From positions 7,502,001 to 7,566,000 of the forward strand of contig WHVY01000005.1 in assembly GCA_022266195.1 (NCBI GenBank): a stretch of DNA of 64,000 nucleotides, read 5' to 3'. Under the pieces are notes generated by a model. That model was not told where the DNA came from. It searched no databases and was given only the letters and a program-made list of their open reading frames with translations. The stretch comes from Tetranychus cinnabarinus (Eukaryota; Arthropoda; Arachnida; Trombidiformes; Tetranychidae). The position numbers and the translations under genes were made by a program. Below, one piece after another: positions 48,026 through 60,599 of the stretch (positions within the stretch are counted from its first letter, which is position 1; every line of letters starts with the position of its first letter).

Positions 48026-49015
48026 GATAGATCATGAAAGATATGGCGTAAAGGAGTTTAATTTTATTAAAGATTATATAAAAACACTTTGTAGAACCAG
48101 AAATGTTTCGTTATAAAGCTGTAAAGAAAGTAACTGTTTTTAATTATCTAACGCTTGCTATTGGTGGTTCAATTTGCTTATCCCTTTTTGATTCTTTCCC
48201 CTCGTTTTCTTGCAACAAAGGAAAGGCGTCAAAGAGCTTAACCGTTGATTAATAATCTGGGCTCAATTTAGGTTTAGGTTTAGGTTTGTTAGACTGGTCT
48301 CATGATGTCAAAAACAAAGATATTGCATCATTAACTGGATATTTTTGATCATTTTTACATTGTTTGAGTTACAATATTTTGGAATTGCGTTTTATTAATT
48401 TATGTGTAATGATTTGATTTAACAAAATTTGTTTAACAATTTCATTGTTCATGCAAATATTATAATCAATTCATTGTTTAATTGTAATGGTGACAATTGG
48501 TTAATGCACATTTATTCTTAATAAAAATTGAATTTGATCCGAAGTATCTGTTGAAAAATATCTATTCATCATAATGTTTAGTGTGCATTTGACCGTTCAA
48601 AACTGACCTTAGATGGCGACCACACTTGTTCGAAAAGAATTGCCTAATACAATAAAGTAATTGTTAAATGAGAGGAATATTAAAATGAAAAATTCAACTC
48701 TTTCCTTTCACACTTGATAAATACGCATTCATTACAATTGAATATTACATTGAATAAGATTTCTGTCCAGACTCAATCAAATACATTTTGAAATTTTAGT
48801 TAGTAAAAAGGCATTCAATCTACTTTTCTTGATCATTTTTACACTTAAACTACAGGCAGTTGGAAGGTCGGGTAATGCTGAAAACGAAGAAAATGATTGA
48901 CAAAAACACTTATTGATACTGGCAAATAGTAGAGTCAAATACTTGAGGCATTACCCAATGCAATCGAACAAATGTTCAGTTAAATTATTGGACGACTGTG
49001 ATTGCAGTCACTCAT
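48026..49015. repeat. Intergenic upstream of BTB-18, with an R-B copy
   Basis: 48026-48250 matches the region upstream of BTB-6 ('aagtaactgtttttaatta', 'cccctcgttttcttgcaa'). It continues into an R-B copy (about 48160-48420). The rest (48420-49015) is AT-rich with no recognised feature. Confidence 0.5.
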
Positions 49016-49250
49016 CTCAACGCTCATGATTAGAGGAAACAACAGTTTTTCAGAGAACCAGCTTATTCAAGCAAGATTCTTTAGAAAACTAATGTAACAA
49101 ACTAACTTCAGCGCCACAAAATACAGACTAGATGCTAAAGATGTGATTTGTTCAGTTACAAAACTCAATGTTTTTAATCCAACTAAATTTTGTGATTATC
49201 TAGCGAAATCTATTGGTTTTATTCCAATTCATCTATGCGTGGAAGACACT
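49016..49250 (-). promoter_or_regulatory. Orphan promoter-like segment of a lost BTB gene
   Basis: This stretch matches the region directly upstream of BTB-20 (55909-56130): 'gaaacaacagtttttcagag', 'gattatctagcga' and 'ccaattcatcta'. No BTB coding sequence follows it here; an R-C block (from about 49400) comes next instead. It is probably what remains of a deleted long-linker copy. Confidence 0.55.
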
Positions 49251-50152
49251 TAAGATGATTTTTTAATATATGTTGGAACACATTGGATTGTCTATTGAAA
49301 AGTTCCAGTGGTTCACTAATGCTATTTTTGCACAATTTCGCATCTTTTTGGTTCCCCGTTGAATGGAAAATAAAAAATATTCATAAATGCAAATGTATTA
49401 ATCTTAATGTTTTACATTCAATCTTTAAAAACTAACCTTTAACTCAAAGTTGTTGATATTTGTTCAAACTAACGAATTGTTCGCAAGTTTCAGTTTGTTA
49501 GGATCAATTATTAACAAAGAAGATTTGTAAAATGAAAGATTTAAAAAATCAACTTGCATTGGTACTTCAAATTATTCAAAAAGTTGCCATGAACAAGATG
49601 ATGTAATTACAGCAAACGATTGGTAGACTATTTAAGCTACTTTCATTTGCTCCATTGGCTCAATATAGACTTTCACTTCTAACATGATTTACGTTGGACT
49701 GTATGTTAGATATGTGCATATGTTCAGAAAAAAGTTATAAGCTATTGTCAGTTTAAATAACTTTTTATAATCAAATGAGAAAATAAAATATGATAAGGTT
49801 TTAAATGTGGTACATTACAACAAAGACATTGTCTTGAAAATCAGAAAAGTGGGATATAAATAGACAAAGTAAATAATTTTGCTATCCACTGGATGGCAAT
49901 GATTAGGAAACAGATATGCATTGTTAATTCTTACAATTTCGTTAGGTTCATTTTTATTACAAATGCGATTTGTTTGCATGACAGAGTTTAATTGAATGGG
50001 TGAAGATGCGACTGGAATGTGTAGTAAATATAATTTTCATCCACTAAATTATCACAAATACATCAGCATTATGAATTATGTTAAAGCTCACTACTGCCAA
50101 CCTAAGTTTTAGGGCTTGAAGAGGAGCTAAAGGTACATTGGTAGTCATAAAA
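49251..50152. repeat. R-C 3'-flank copy of BTB-19
   Basis: Bases about 49400-50152 match the 3' flanks of BTB-8, 11 and 17, ending in the conserved 'gctaaaggtacattggta' motif at about 50127-50144, just before the BTB-19 stop. No coding region is seen. Confidence 0.55.
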
Positions 50153-52529
50153 TTAATTATCACTTTGATCATACAAAGGTTCGATAACTTTCATCGGTAA
50201 AAATGTTGAAGTAAAGGCAACTAACTTATTAACGGGAGGACAGGAACTGTTGGAAAAAAAGTCCACATTCAATATACGATATTTCTCAGTCCATTTCTTC
50301 TGCTTAATGCAAAAAATGTACACCTTTCCAGTTGATTTGTTGACCAAAATTACTTTAACGTCCTTTGTTGGCTGAGAAGTTAAAATTAAATCATCGAAAT
50401 TTAATTTCTGGTCTTTGAACGGTTCACTCTTATCAAAGGATCGAGTAGTGAAATCGAATTGGATGAACTCGAGGTCTTTTGTCAATATATAAACAATATT
50501 ATCCAGAACAGTGACATAGAAAGAGTATTTACGATCCTTATAAGTATTGAACCAACTTGTATGTCTAACTGGGAAAAGCCCAAACAACTTCTCGTCTTCA
50601 GTTTTACCAATTACAATGAATTTACCATTAGATTCAAAAATCAGTGCCTCTTCATCGGGAATCGAATCAGGAACTTTTGCATCTTTGTCTTCCAAATAAC
50701 AGTCAACGACCCTGAAGAATCGGGAAAGATAAAATCAAAGAATAGAAAAGAATCGAATTGCATTATTTCAGGCCCCATTAATAGAAGTGTTATCTTATAA
50801 ATCAGATGTTGATTCATTCTAGGCGCACAAGTTCTACAGATTGAATAGCTAATACTAATAATCCTGCTGTCTTTAAAATAGCAGACTGTCATTAAGATAC
50901 TCTAAAGAAATGGAGACAAATAAACCTAAAAAGAATCTGCATGTCAATTTATTCACATCTTGTTACAACGGTGAAACATTGAATTCAAGGAAGAAAATCG
51001 AGAATAAACCCTTTCTTGAATCGAGAATGAACCTTTTCTTATCGTGATTTAATTGATAACATTAATGTTGAATATTTTGTGATTTTTTAACATCAACCGT
51101 TTTCATCGAAAAAGCACATTAAAAGTCTTGTGACATTGTAATCACATATTAATTTGAAAGATTGAATTTATCATAACACAATTCCATGGAACTCATAGCA
51201 TAGGAGCCCAGACAGAAACAAGACAAGGCTAACAAACTAAAAACAATATAAACAATAAAATAAGTTAAATTGAATCTGATCAAAAAAATACTGCCATCCA
51301 TCTCATGAATGTGAAATCTATTTACTAAAAATTTATTAAAATATTTTTACTTGAATAATTTCTTCTATCGTATTTACATTTAATAGAGCGACGAGGTCTA
51401 TTAGTACTGACCGCATTTAGTTAGAATAAAAGATTCGTTAGAAAATAAAAGTTGGCATCTACATTTAAACCTATTAATAAAAACTCGACTCTAAGAGATA
51501 ATGAATGATAAATATTTAACCATACCTGAGACTAGAGCAGAACTTTACAATGAATTTCAAGAATTGACTGTAATAAGTTTTACCAGCAACTTTGAAGTCG
51601 AGCCATCGAAATGTCTTTTTAATCCAATCGATTCGAACTCCTTTTGTTCCATAATCAAATAAAATATCCGAAATGTGTTCTCCATGAACGAATTCAAGTG
51701 ACATTGAATCGTCTTGAATGAAATCACCAATCATAAAACAGAAAAAATCATTATCAAACGCATTTATTCTTAGTGTTGATGTATCTCTTTGATGGATAGA
51801 AACAAAGAAGTTTTGTTTGCATCGATTGAATCCAACATATGAAGATTTAAATATTGAATCCAGATTTGGTAGCGCCTTGATTAACTCATCATTTTTTATC
51901 TTAGAAATATCACCAAAATCGATATAAGACCAACGGACAGATTTTAATAGCTGAGGAAGTAAAGCTTTTCGAGAATCAACCTTCTTATTCACCCATTTCA
52001 TGATTGATTCATAAATTTGATATTCAGAGTAAACCATTAGATCTAATTTGAGTATAGATTCAATTACCTCAACTGGGTAATCCAGGAAAATATTAGTATT
52101 GTTAATCATTAAGAAATGACGACAAATAAAGTTTTCAATTGATCCTAAATTGATCAGCTTAGACACTTTGGTGACTTGTGGTAGAACAATTGGGAGATGT
52201 TCAATATTGAAGTTTTCATGGAAATAAGAGTGACATGGTTTTAATAAATTATCATTTATCATCAGGTAATCAGCTGCCTCGTAAAAACTAATCACATAAT
52301 CCATTTGAATGAAGAAAAACTCAGAATGAATCCAGTTAAGAATAGCATCAAATGCATGTTCGTCGAAATCCATTTCAACTTTGTTTTCCTTTGATTCCAG
52401 CAAATCGCAAGAAAACATTTTCTCAAAGTAAGGCACAGATGAACAAATGAACTTTTTGGAAACATTATATTTTCTTGTTCTATTCACGATCTGCAATTTT
52501 GCATCACAATTTTCATCTTCTTTATCCAT
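50153..52529 (-). CDS. BTB-19: BTB-BACK-kelch-like protein with long intron
   Basis: Exon 1 is 52529-51526 and exon 2 is 50711-50153, with an 814-bp phase-2 intron (TCAG|GTATGG, TTCAG|G), giving 520 residues. It starts MDKEDENCDAKLQIVNRTR. BTB is about 10-105, BACK about 110-227, the middle region about 238-334 (SDILFDYGTKGVRIDW), and the kelch-like segment about 348-520 (LDNIVYILTKDLEFIQFD, KVILVNKSTGKVYIF). The donor is GTATGG, weaker than the usual GTAAGT. The middle region, including FNRCKQNFF and the FDYG variant, is almost the same as in BTB-9. An intronic 'gcagactgtcattaag' at about 50881-50896 is a version of the shared intron block. No lesion is visible. Confidence 0.88.
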
Positions 52530-53960
52530 AATGATTTAGTCCAACAAAAGCACAATTAATACTTTGAAAATTACAACTTCTTAATAATTTATCACCAGGT
52601 TAGAATAAGTCTAGAGTAATTCACAATTAAACATAACCTTTCAACTAACTAATGTACTGCTGGTAAAAATAAAGGGAAAGGGGGTTTGCTTAATAAGCTC
52701 AGAATTAAATTGAGAAATGTAAGCAAAAAAATCTTCTAACCATCAAAAGGGGAAGCTTACCCTTACCACACTTTTGCAGAACAATGAACACAGAATGAAA
52801 AGTGTGCTTTAATAAACAAGGCAAGGCAAAATCGATTAAAAATTAGGAGAATCGTTGAATCTTTTTCCTTTAGACTGTATTTGTATTGATAATTTGCTGA
52901 TAAGATGAGCTTATCTGTTTAAATTACTGTCATTTCCTAAAAATTATGCGATTTCACCTAATCGTCATTCGATTTTGCCTTGCCTTGTTAATAAAGTAAG
53001 AGATCTTAATCGATCCTTATTTAAAGATCGATCATAGACTATGTGGTTTAAGCTTCAATATCTATGAATCAATCGATTTTTGCAAATCTAAAGCCTTATC
53101 GATAAGACCTACTGTAGGCTCAATGTAAACTGTTCATTTCGCTTAATTTCATTGGTTGGTTAATTGTTTCATCCTTATTACAAAGTAAAGCAAACAGTAT
53201 TACAATCAAAGGCACTTCAATTAAATTAACACTTAAATGATGAAATTAGACAGACTTTCTCTTGGTTTCAGTGATCTTCTGGTCAATTAATGAAAAAGTG
53301 CAATAGAATCCCTTTTCAAATAATTTGTTTACAGTAAAAGTTAATTCGAGACGATATCTTGTCTCCACAAGTTGTCTTAAATGAATTTGGGTTCAAGTTT
53401 CTTAACCCCTTATCGTATCTTTGAATCTCCAACCAGAATGGTTTACATGAAAGCCGTTTATTACAGCTTCTTAGGTTTGTTTAACTGATCTAATGATGTT
53501 CAAAAATAAAGATATCACATATCATATGGTATTTTGGTCATTTTTACATCCTTTGAGTTATAATGTTTTAAATTGACTAAAGTTGTTTGTGATTTTACTT
53601 TCCAAATAGGGTTAATTCAAAATATACTAAAGTTGTAACATTTAGCATGCAATATTGTATAAGTGGAAATATTTAATAGTTGTTAGTATAATTTCAATGG
53701 TTCAAACTTGAGTTGATGTTCATTTTTTCATTCAGTCTTTAATAAAACACTGACAAAGTTGTGAGTTGACCTTTTCAAATTCAATAAAAAAACAACAGCC
53801 AATCTTTCTCAAAAATTAGCAAAAGACTCGTATTCAAATAAATATTGATATTAATATATCATAGTTTTAAATTCAATAAGCAAAATTTGATAAAAACATT
53901 TGACAAACGGATACAAAGATGAAATTATTAATGTCACATTTGATGATCATATAATTGCAG
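52530..53960. repeat. Intergenic: BTB-19 upstream block, R-A copy, R-B copy
   Basis: The upstream block ('aaagatcgatcatagactat', then 'gtggtttaagcttcaatatc') lies at about 53022-53080, separated from the ATG by extra sequence (52640-53000) not seen at other copies; that sequence opens with 'gctggtaaaaataaaggg'. An R-A copy (53070-53390) and an R-B copy (53375-53650) follow. No coding region is seen. Confidence 0.55.
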
Positions 53961-55863
53961 TTATTGGTCAAATGAACTGAATTTTGGTTTGAAACAATGA
54001 TTGATTTTATCTAATGGTAAAAAGACAGTGGTCGAAGTCATAATACAATCATTTGAATCAATTTGCTCCAGCTTGCGATATTTGATGCTCGTTTCAGTCC
54101 AAGTTTGACTGTCAATGTTGAAATAGTGAATTTTTCCAGAGGATTTATGGATCAAAAGTATTTTATTGTTGTTGTCTTGACGAGAAGTGATGATTAAATC
54201 CCCGAATTGCAATTCGCTGTCTTTGAACGGAGCCGTCTTTTTGTATACATTGGTTTCATAATTAAACTGAATAAATCTCAGTTTCTGTGTCAGAATGAAA
54301 ATATTGGAGCCTAAAACAGTAGCGATAAAAGATCTTTCATCATAATCCACATAATATTTCATCTTGTACCATTCAAGATGACGAACTTGAAAAAGAGCGT
54401 AAAAGTGTTTATCTTTAGATTTTCCAATCACAATGAATTTACCATCAGACTCGAGAAGCAATCTTTCATCATTTTCTACAGAAATCTTAACTGCACCGTG
54501 ACATTTTGGAGGTTTAACACAGAAGTCAAAGTCTTCAGGCCATTCATCCGCCCACACACGTACTTCATCATGTCTTCGCCTAGAAGTAGGAAAGAGGCGC
54601 AGATGGAAAAGTTCAATGAATGGATCATCAACACATCCGCCAAAATTATCTTTTAAGTATAAAATGGTACTGAAATACAATAGAAAAATTCAATGGAAAT
54701 ATAATATATTTCAACAATAACAGTATTTTAATGCAAAATGTGAAACGCCAACTTGCTATTTCAGAAAGAGTTGAAAGGCAAGAATTGACTTGAAGAATGG
54801 CTATAGCAGAGTTTTGGGAAACTTACCTTGATGCAATCTGGTTACAAACAATCAGTTTGTTGATTTGAAGATAATAAGACTCGTCACTGTCAAAATTGAG
54901 CCAACAGAATTTCTTGCCTTCCCAATCAATTCGCACTCCTTTGGTTCCACAATCGTATAAAACGTCTGAGACGTTTTCTCCATGAACAAATTCTAGCGAC
55001 ATAGAATCATCAAAATTAAAGACACCAACAGGTAACCAAGATTGTGACTGAAGAATTCTTATGCTCAGAACCAAATCCTCAATTTCCTGAATGGACACCA
55101 ACAAGCATTGATCAGTGCGATTGGAAGTGCACTTAAGTTTACAATTACCAGGAGAACACAAAATTTCATTAATATCTTGAATTGTTGCGATATAAGGAAC
55201 TTCCATAATTTTAGATGAAATATCGGTTCCAGCATAACACCAACGAATACATTTTAATAATTGCAGAAGATAATCTTTTCTGTCATCAGCTTTAGCTTTA
55301 ATCCAATCATTAATTGCCTCAAGAACTTGGTATTCTGAAGAAATCATCAAATCTAATTTGCAGATGTACTCTACTGTTTCAACTGGATAATTCAGAAAAA
55401 TAGAAGTCTTGACAATTTTCAAAAAATGACGACAGATGAATGTGTTTAAAGAACCAGAGTTAATCAGTTTAGATGTTTTAGTCATTTGAGGAATAATAAT
55501 GGGAAGATGTTCAATGGTGAAATTTGCATGAAAATATGAGTAACAGTCCTTTGATAGATCGTTCAACATCAAATAATCGGCTACATCAAACAAGGCGATA
55601 GCATTTTCAATTTCAATTTGAACCGAATCAGAATGAATCCAATTGAGTACACAATCAAAACTGTTTCCATCAAGATCCAATTGAACTGAGTTTTCTTTTC
55701 CTTCCAATAAGTCACAGCAAAACATTTTCTCAAAGTATGGTATCGATGAACAAATGAACTTTTTGGAGACATGGTAAATCTTGGATCTATTTATGATCGT
55801 CAGTTTATCACCAGACTCAGAAACTTCCGGTATTGGATCAGAAGATTTATTAGGATCAACCAT
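53961..55863 (-). CDS. BTB-20: long-linker BTB-BACK-kelch-like protein
   Basis: Exon 1 is 55863-54827 and exon 2 is 54669-53961, with a 157-bp phase-2 intron (AAG|GTAAGT, TTTCAG|T), giving 581 residues. It starts MVDPNKSSDPIPEV. BTB is about 19-113 (ICSSIPYFEKMFCCDLLEG), BACK about 118-236, the middle region about 250-345 (VLYDCGTKGVRIDWEGKKF), a linker about 347-410 (DDPFIELFHLRLFPTSRRRH, then a Trp/Glu-rich stretch) and the kelch-like segment about 415-581 (LGSNIFILTQKLRFIQFN, KILLIHKSSGKIHYF). BACK ends in a Cys-rich SPGNCKLKC motif specific to this subfamily. No lesion is visible. Confidence 0.89.
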
Positions 55864-57031
55864 CGCGAATCAAAATTATAGCTTAATGGGTTCAAGATTT
55901 GAAATCAACGCGTATGATTAGAAGAAACAACAGTTTTTCAGAGAACCAGCTTATTTAAGCAAGATTCTTTATAAAACTCTACAATGAAACTAATGTAACA
56001 AACTAGCTTGAGCGCTACAATATTAAGATTAGATGCTAAAGCTGTGATTTGTTTAGATACAAAACTAAATGTTATTAATCTGTTACGATTATCTAGCGAC
56101 ATCTATTGGTTCTATGCCAATTCATCTATATTTGAAAGCCACTTAATCTGTTTCAATACAGAGTCTGGCCAAAATACCATTAATTTAGGTATAACCTCAT
56201 GGGTTTGGGTGTTTTGTTTCTTTCTATTTGAACCTAATTCTTTCGACTTTCACTTATAGATGTTATTGATATTTGTAATTGAACCTCATTTCTTCAGTTG
56301 AACATTAAGGAGAGTCACAAAAATTTCAATCTCCATTCAATTCATTTTTAACCAATAAATGATTGTTTGATTTATCTCGAAAAGTTAATTAAGCTAACTG
56401 AACTTTCGGTGTAATCTTATTTAACTTAACGAATTGGAAACCTTACAGACTGTTAGTCACATTTCAAATTAAACTTTATGTTAACCACTGATCATATGTC
56501 TATGATTGTTTGTTCAATCGCCTTCACTTGTAAACCACTAATAAAGTGAACCCGCAAAAACGGTTATGTACTAATGAATCTGGGTTCAAAGTACGCAACA
56601 CTTTATCTTATCTTTGAATCTTTAACCAGAAAAGTAAAAATGAAAATTGTTATTTTAAACTTCTCAAGTAAAGGTTTGTTAAGCAAATATCATGATTCAT
56701 GATGATGTAAACTGGGATATTACATCATTATTTGTGTTTGTGAATATAGCAATATGGGCATCGACTATGATTGAAGCCTTTAGAAAGGCTAAAAGTTGAT
56801 GACCAAAAAGGCAGAAGTTGATAATAAAAAGTAAGAAAACGCACAGATCTACATGTAATTATGCTTTTATGTACTCTTATTTCAAGTCCTTTTATATTGT
56901 ATTCTAATTTTCAAACGCCTTTTAGTTTTAGTTTTAATAAGAAAATTTTATTTGTTAAATACATTCGTCAAACGAATACAGAGATGAAATTGATATTTAA
57001 GATACATTTGATGATCAAATAATTGAAATTA
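55864..57031. repeat. Intergenic: BTB-20 upstream region and R-B copy
   Basis: 55909-56130 is the BTB-20 promoter-side sequence, also found orphaned at 49016-49250. An R-B copy lies at about 56510-56760. Bases about 56800-57031 match the 3' flank of BTB-22 (61640-61860) and so are 3'-flank sequence of BTB-21. A plus-strand open stretch at 56008-56259 has no family similarity. Confidence 0.5.
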
Positions 57032-59001
57032 TCAGTCCAACGAACTGGATTTTCGAAAAAAGTAAGGTTTGATTAGATCTAATGGTAAAAAGACTGAGGT
57101 TGAAGCCATAATGCAATCCTTAGAATTAGTTTGATTCGGTTTACGATTGCTGATATTCGTTTCAGTCCAAGTTTGACTGTCAATATTGAAATAATGAATT
57201 TTACCAGAGGATTTATGGATCAAAACTATTTTGTAATCGTTGTCTTGGAGAGAAGTGATGATTAAATCCATAAATTTAAGTTGGTTGCCTTTGAATGGAA
57301 CAGTCTGTTTAAATGCTTGGGTTTTATAATCAAACTGAATAAATTTCAGTTTCTTAGTCAAAATAAAAATATTGGACCCTAAAATAGTGGCAATGAAAGA
57401 TCTTTGATCATAATTCACATAATTTTTCATCTTAAACCATTCAGGATGACGAACTGGGAAAAGAGTGTAAAACTTGTTATCTTCAGTTTTTCCAACCACA
57501 ATGAATTCACCATCAGATTCGAGAAGTAACTTTTCATCATTTTCTGAAGGAACTGAGGTTGGCACGTCTTCATTTTCAGAATCATTGGGCGAAACAAGTG
57601 GTAATTGACGGCCGGTTACACGACTAGGATAGCTAGAACATCCCCAGTCAGACCAATCGTCCCAGGGATCAACAAAAGCACGTGAATGAGAGGCGGAGGA
57701 AACAGAAGTAGGAAGCCTTCGCCTAGAAGTAGCTGACGAGCGAAGATGAAAAAGATCAATTAATGGATCATCAGCATTCCCAAAACATTTATCATCCAAG
57801 TAGAGAATGGTACTGAAATTCAATAAAAAAGATTCGATTAGAATTTAATATCTGAAATGATAGCAGTGAAAATAAATTAAACGCTAAATTGCATTTTAAG
57901 AAAGCGTTGCAAGATGAGAGCTTAACTGAAAGAATGACTATAGAAGGCACTTAAGAAAACTTACCTCGATTTAGACTGACTGGAAACAATCAGTTTGTTG
58001 ATTTGCTGATAATAAGATTCGTCACTTTCAAGATTGAGCCAACAGAATTTCTTGCCTTCCCAATCAATTCGCACTCCTTTGGTTCCACAATCGAATAAAA
58101 CATCTGATATGTTTTCTCCATGAACAAATTCTAGTGACATAGAATCATCTAAATTAAAATAACGAATAGGTAACCAAAATTGTGACTGAAGAACTCTTAT
58201 ACTCAAAACCATGTCATCAATTTTCTGAATGGACACCAACAAACATTGATCAGTGCGTTTGGAAGTGCACTTAAGTTTACAATTACCAGGAGAACATAAA
58301 ATTTTGTCAATATCTTGAATTGTTGCGATTTATGGAACATCCAGAATTTTAGATGAAATATCAGTTCCAGCATAACGCCAACGAATACATCTTAATAATT
58401 GAAGACGATATTCTTTTCTAAGATCAGCTTTAGCTTTGACCCAATCATTAATTGCCTCCAATACTTGGTATTCAGAAGAAATCATCAAATCTAAACTGCA
58501 GATGTACTCTACTGTTTCAACTGGATAATCAAGAAATATGGATGTTTTAGCAATCTTCAAAAAATGACGACAGATGAATGTGTCTAAAGCACCAGAGTTG
58601 ATCAGTTTAGATGTTTTAGTCACTTGAGGAATAATAACGGGAAGATGTTCAATAGTGAAGTACGCATGAAAGTATGAGTAACAATCCTCTGATAAATCGT
58701 TCAACAGCAAATAATCGGCAACATCAAACAAGGTGATAACACTTTCCATTTCAATTTGAACCGAATCAGAATGAATCCAATTTAGTACACAATCGAAACT
58801 GTGTTCATCAAGATCCAATTCCACTTTGTTCTCTTTGGCTTCTAACAAATCACTGCAAAACATACTTTCAAAATAAGGTATCGATGAACAAATGAACTTC
58901 TTAGAGACACGGTAAGTCTTTAATCCATTTATGATCGTCAATTTATCACCAGACTCAGAAACTTCCGGTATTTGATCAGAAGATTCATTGGAATCAGCCA
59001 T
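57032..59001 (-). pseudogene. BTB-21: long-linker BTB gene with one nonsense codon
   Basis: Exon 1 is 59001-57965 (1037 nt, as in BTB-20 and BTB-22) and exon 2 is 57812-57032, with a 152-bp phase-2 intron (GAG|GTAAGT, TTTCAG|T). The only lesion is TAA at 58330-58332, where paralogues have TAT (Tyr) in VPYIATI at the end of BACK. Apart from it the frame would give about 605 residues. It starts MADSNESSDQIPEV. BTB is about 19-113 and BACK about 118-235. Exon 2 has a long Ser/Asp-rich linker and the kelch-like segment (LGSNIFILTKKLKFIQFD). A BTB-BACK-only protein of 223 residues could still be made. An assembly error or a null allele is possible. Confidence 0.85.
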
Positions 59002-60599
59002 CGGGAATCAAACTAATAATTTAAAAGGAACAAAGTTTGAAAATTATAAGAGGAAACAACAGTTTATTATTAATAAATGAATTTTACCAGGTTCTTTAAC
59101 AAGACTCTTTACAGAGAAATTAATGTGACCAACTGACTTTTAGTGTTGCAAACAAAAACTGAGATACAAATGATGAGAATTGTTAAGCTACAGACCTATT
59201 TATTGTTTCTTGCTAAAAGGCAGGTAGCTTTCGCGCGCAAACCTAATTTTAGAGAGCTTGTGACTTGTTAGAGAGCTTTTATTAACCGCTTGTTAAGCGC
59301 AAACCTTATTGTATGGGTCTTGATAGCGAACTTTTAGGCACAAACCTAAATTTTTATCGTCTACTTTGTCCAGAAATGTAATTATCGATAGAAGGGTAAT
59401 TACATTACTGAGCAAAAAGGGTCTGACTGAGCTTTTTGTCCCTTTAGCCCTATCTTTAAAACAATTTGGTAATAGGGAAAGCAGATTGAAACATCAAGCA
59501 CAGGTGTTTCAGGAACAAACGAATGATTTGAAATAAAGTGAATATCTTATTAACTCACGTTACTTGTTTTTCCATACAGTAATTCTCAAAGGAATGACAC
59601 CAACGGATATAATCGAAGGGACATGAAAATTCATGATTGTAGAATCAGGTTCCATTTTATATCTGGATAAATAGCCAATTGAAGTGAATGAAGTGAGGTG
59701 AAATTTATTTTTAAATGTCGACAAAGCTTGATCCATTTGACTTTGGAGACTTGGGAAACAGCAAAAGGAAAGTGTTCAACCGAAAATTTTACAGATATTA
59801 AATGTTGCACAAAATCCTATCCAAATGAAGTTTTACTGAATCTGAGATGTTTTATTTGAAACAATGAATTATGTTTAAACAAACTGAAAATTTTAGCCAC
59901 ATTTAAATTAATATTACTTTATAATAAGCACTGACTTAATGTTTATGATTGATCGTTCAAATGCTTTCCCTTGTAAACAAAGAGCAAAGAAGCTTCTTTA
60001 CTCTTTGCTTGTAATCCACTAACAAAGTGAACCCGCCAAAACTGTTGATTACTAATGAATCTGGGTTCAAGTTACATAACACCTTATCTTATCTTTAAAT
60101 CTTTATCCAGAAAAATGAAAATAAAAACCGTTTATTTTAACCTCTTCAAGTCTAGGTTTGTCTCGTGTCGATGAAAACAATTACATCATTTTTGTTGGAT
60201 TGTCAAAATTGTTTATTTTTCTATTCAAATCACATTGATTCATTTATACACAATTAATGTAATGACCATGAAACCAGAATACATTAAATGTTATATGTTG
60301 TATCCTTGTGAAGACCAATATTTAAGTTCAATAGCTGAAAAATAAAACTGATCTTGAAAATTTGTTTGAACACATTCCATAGTCTAATGTAAAGCAAGAC
60401 AAAATTTACTGTTCCGTAGTTCAAAACTATTGCTACATACTACTATTGTATTATCTTACAAGTGTTGGCCTCAATTTCAATCTTTTTGGTGTAAAGTTGA
60501 GTTTCGAATCAAAAATATTTGTTATAAACACATATGAGATTAATACAATTGTGTTGATATTAACGTTTCTATGAATTTAATTGTTTAAAACTAGCTTTT
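59002..60599. repeat. Intergenic with R-B copy and small hairpins
   Basis: Bases about 60000-60250 are an R-B copy. At 59207-59345 the motif 'gcgcaaacct' occurs twice and a related 'ggcacaaaccta' once. At 59380-59415 'gtaattatcgatagaagg' followed by 'gtaattac' can form a short hairpin. No coding region is seen. Confidence 0.45.

Noticed and set aside
56008..56259. Plus-strand open frame upstream of BTB-20
   Set aside because: The homologous orphan segment at 49016-49250 does not keep the frame, and no domain is recognised.
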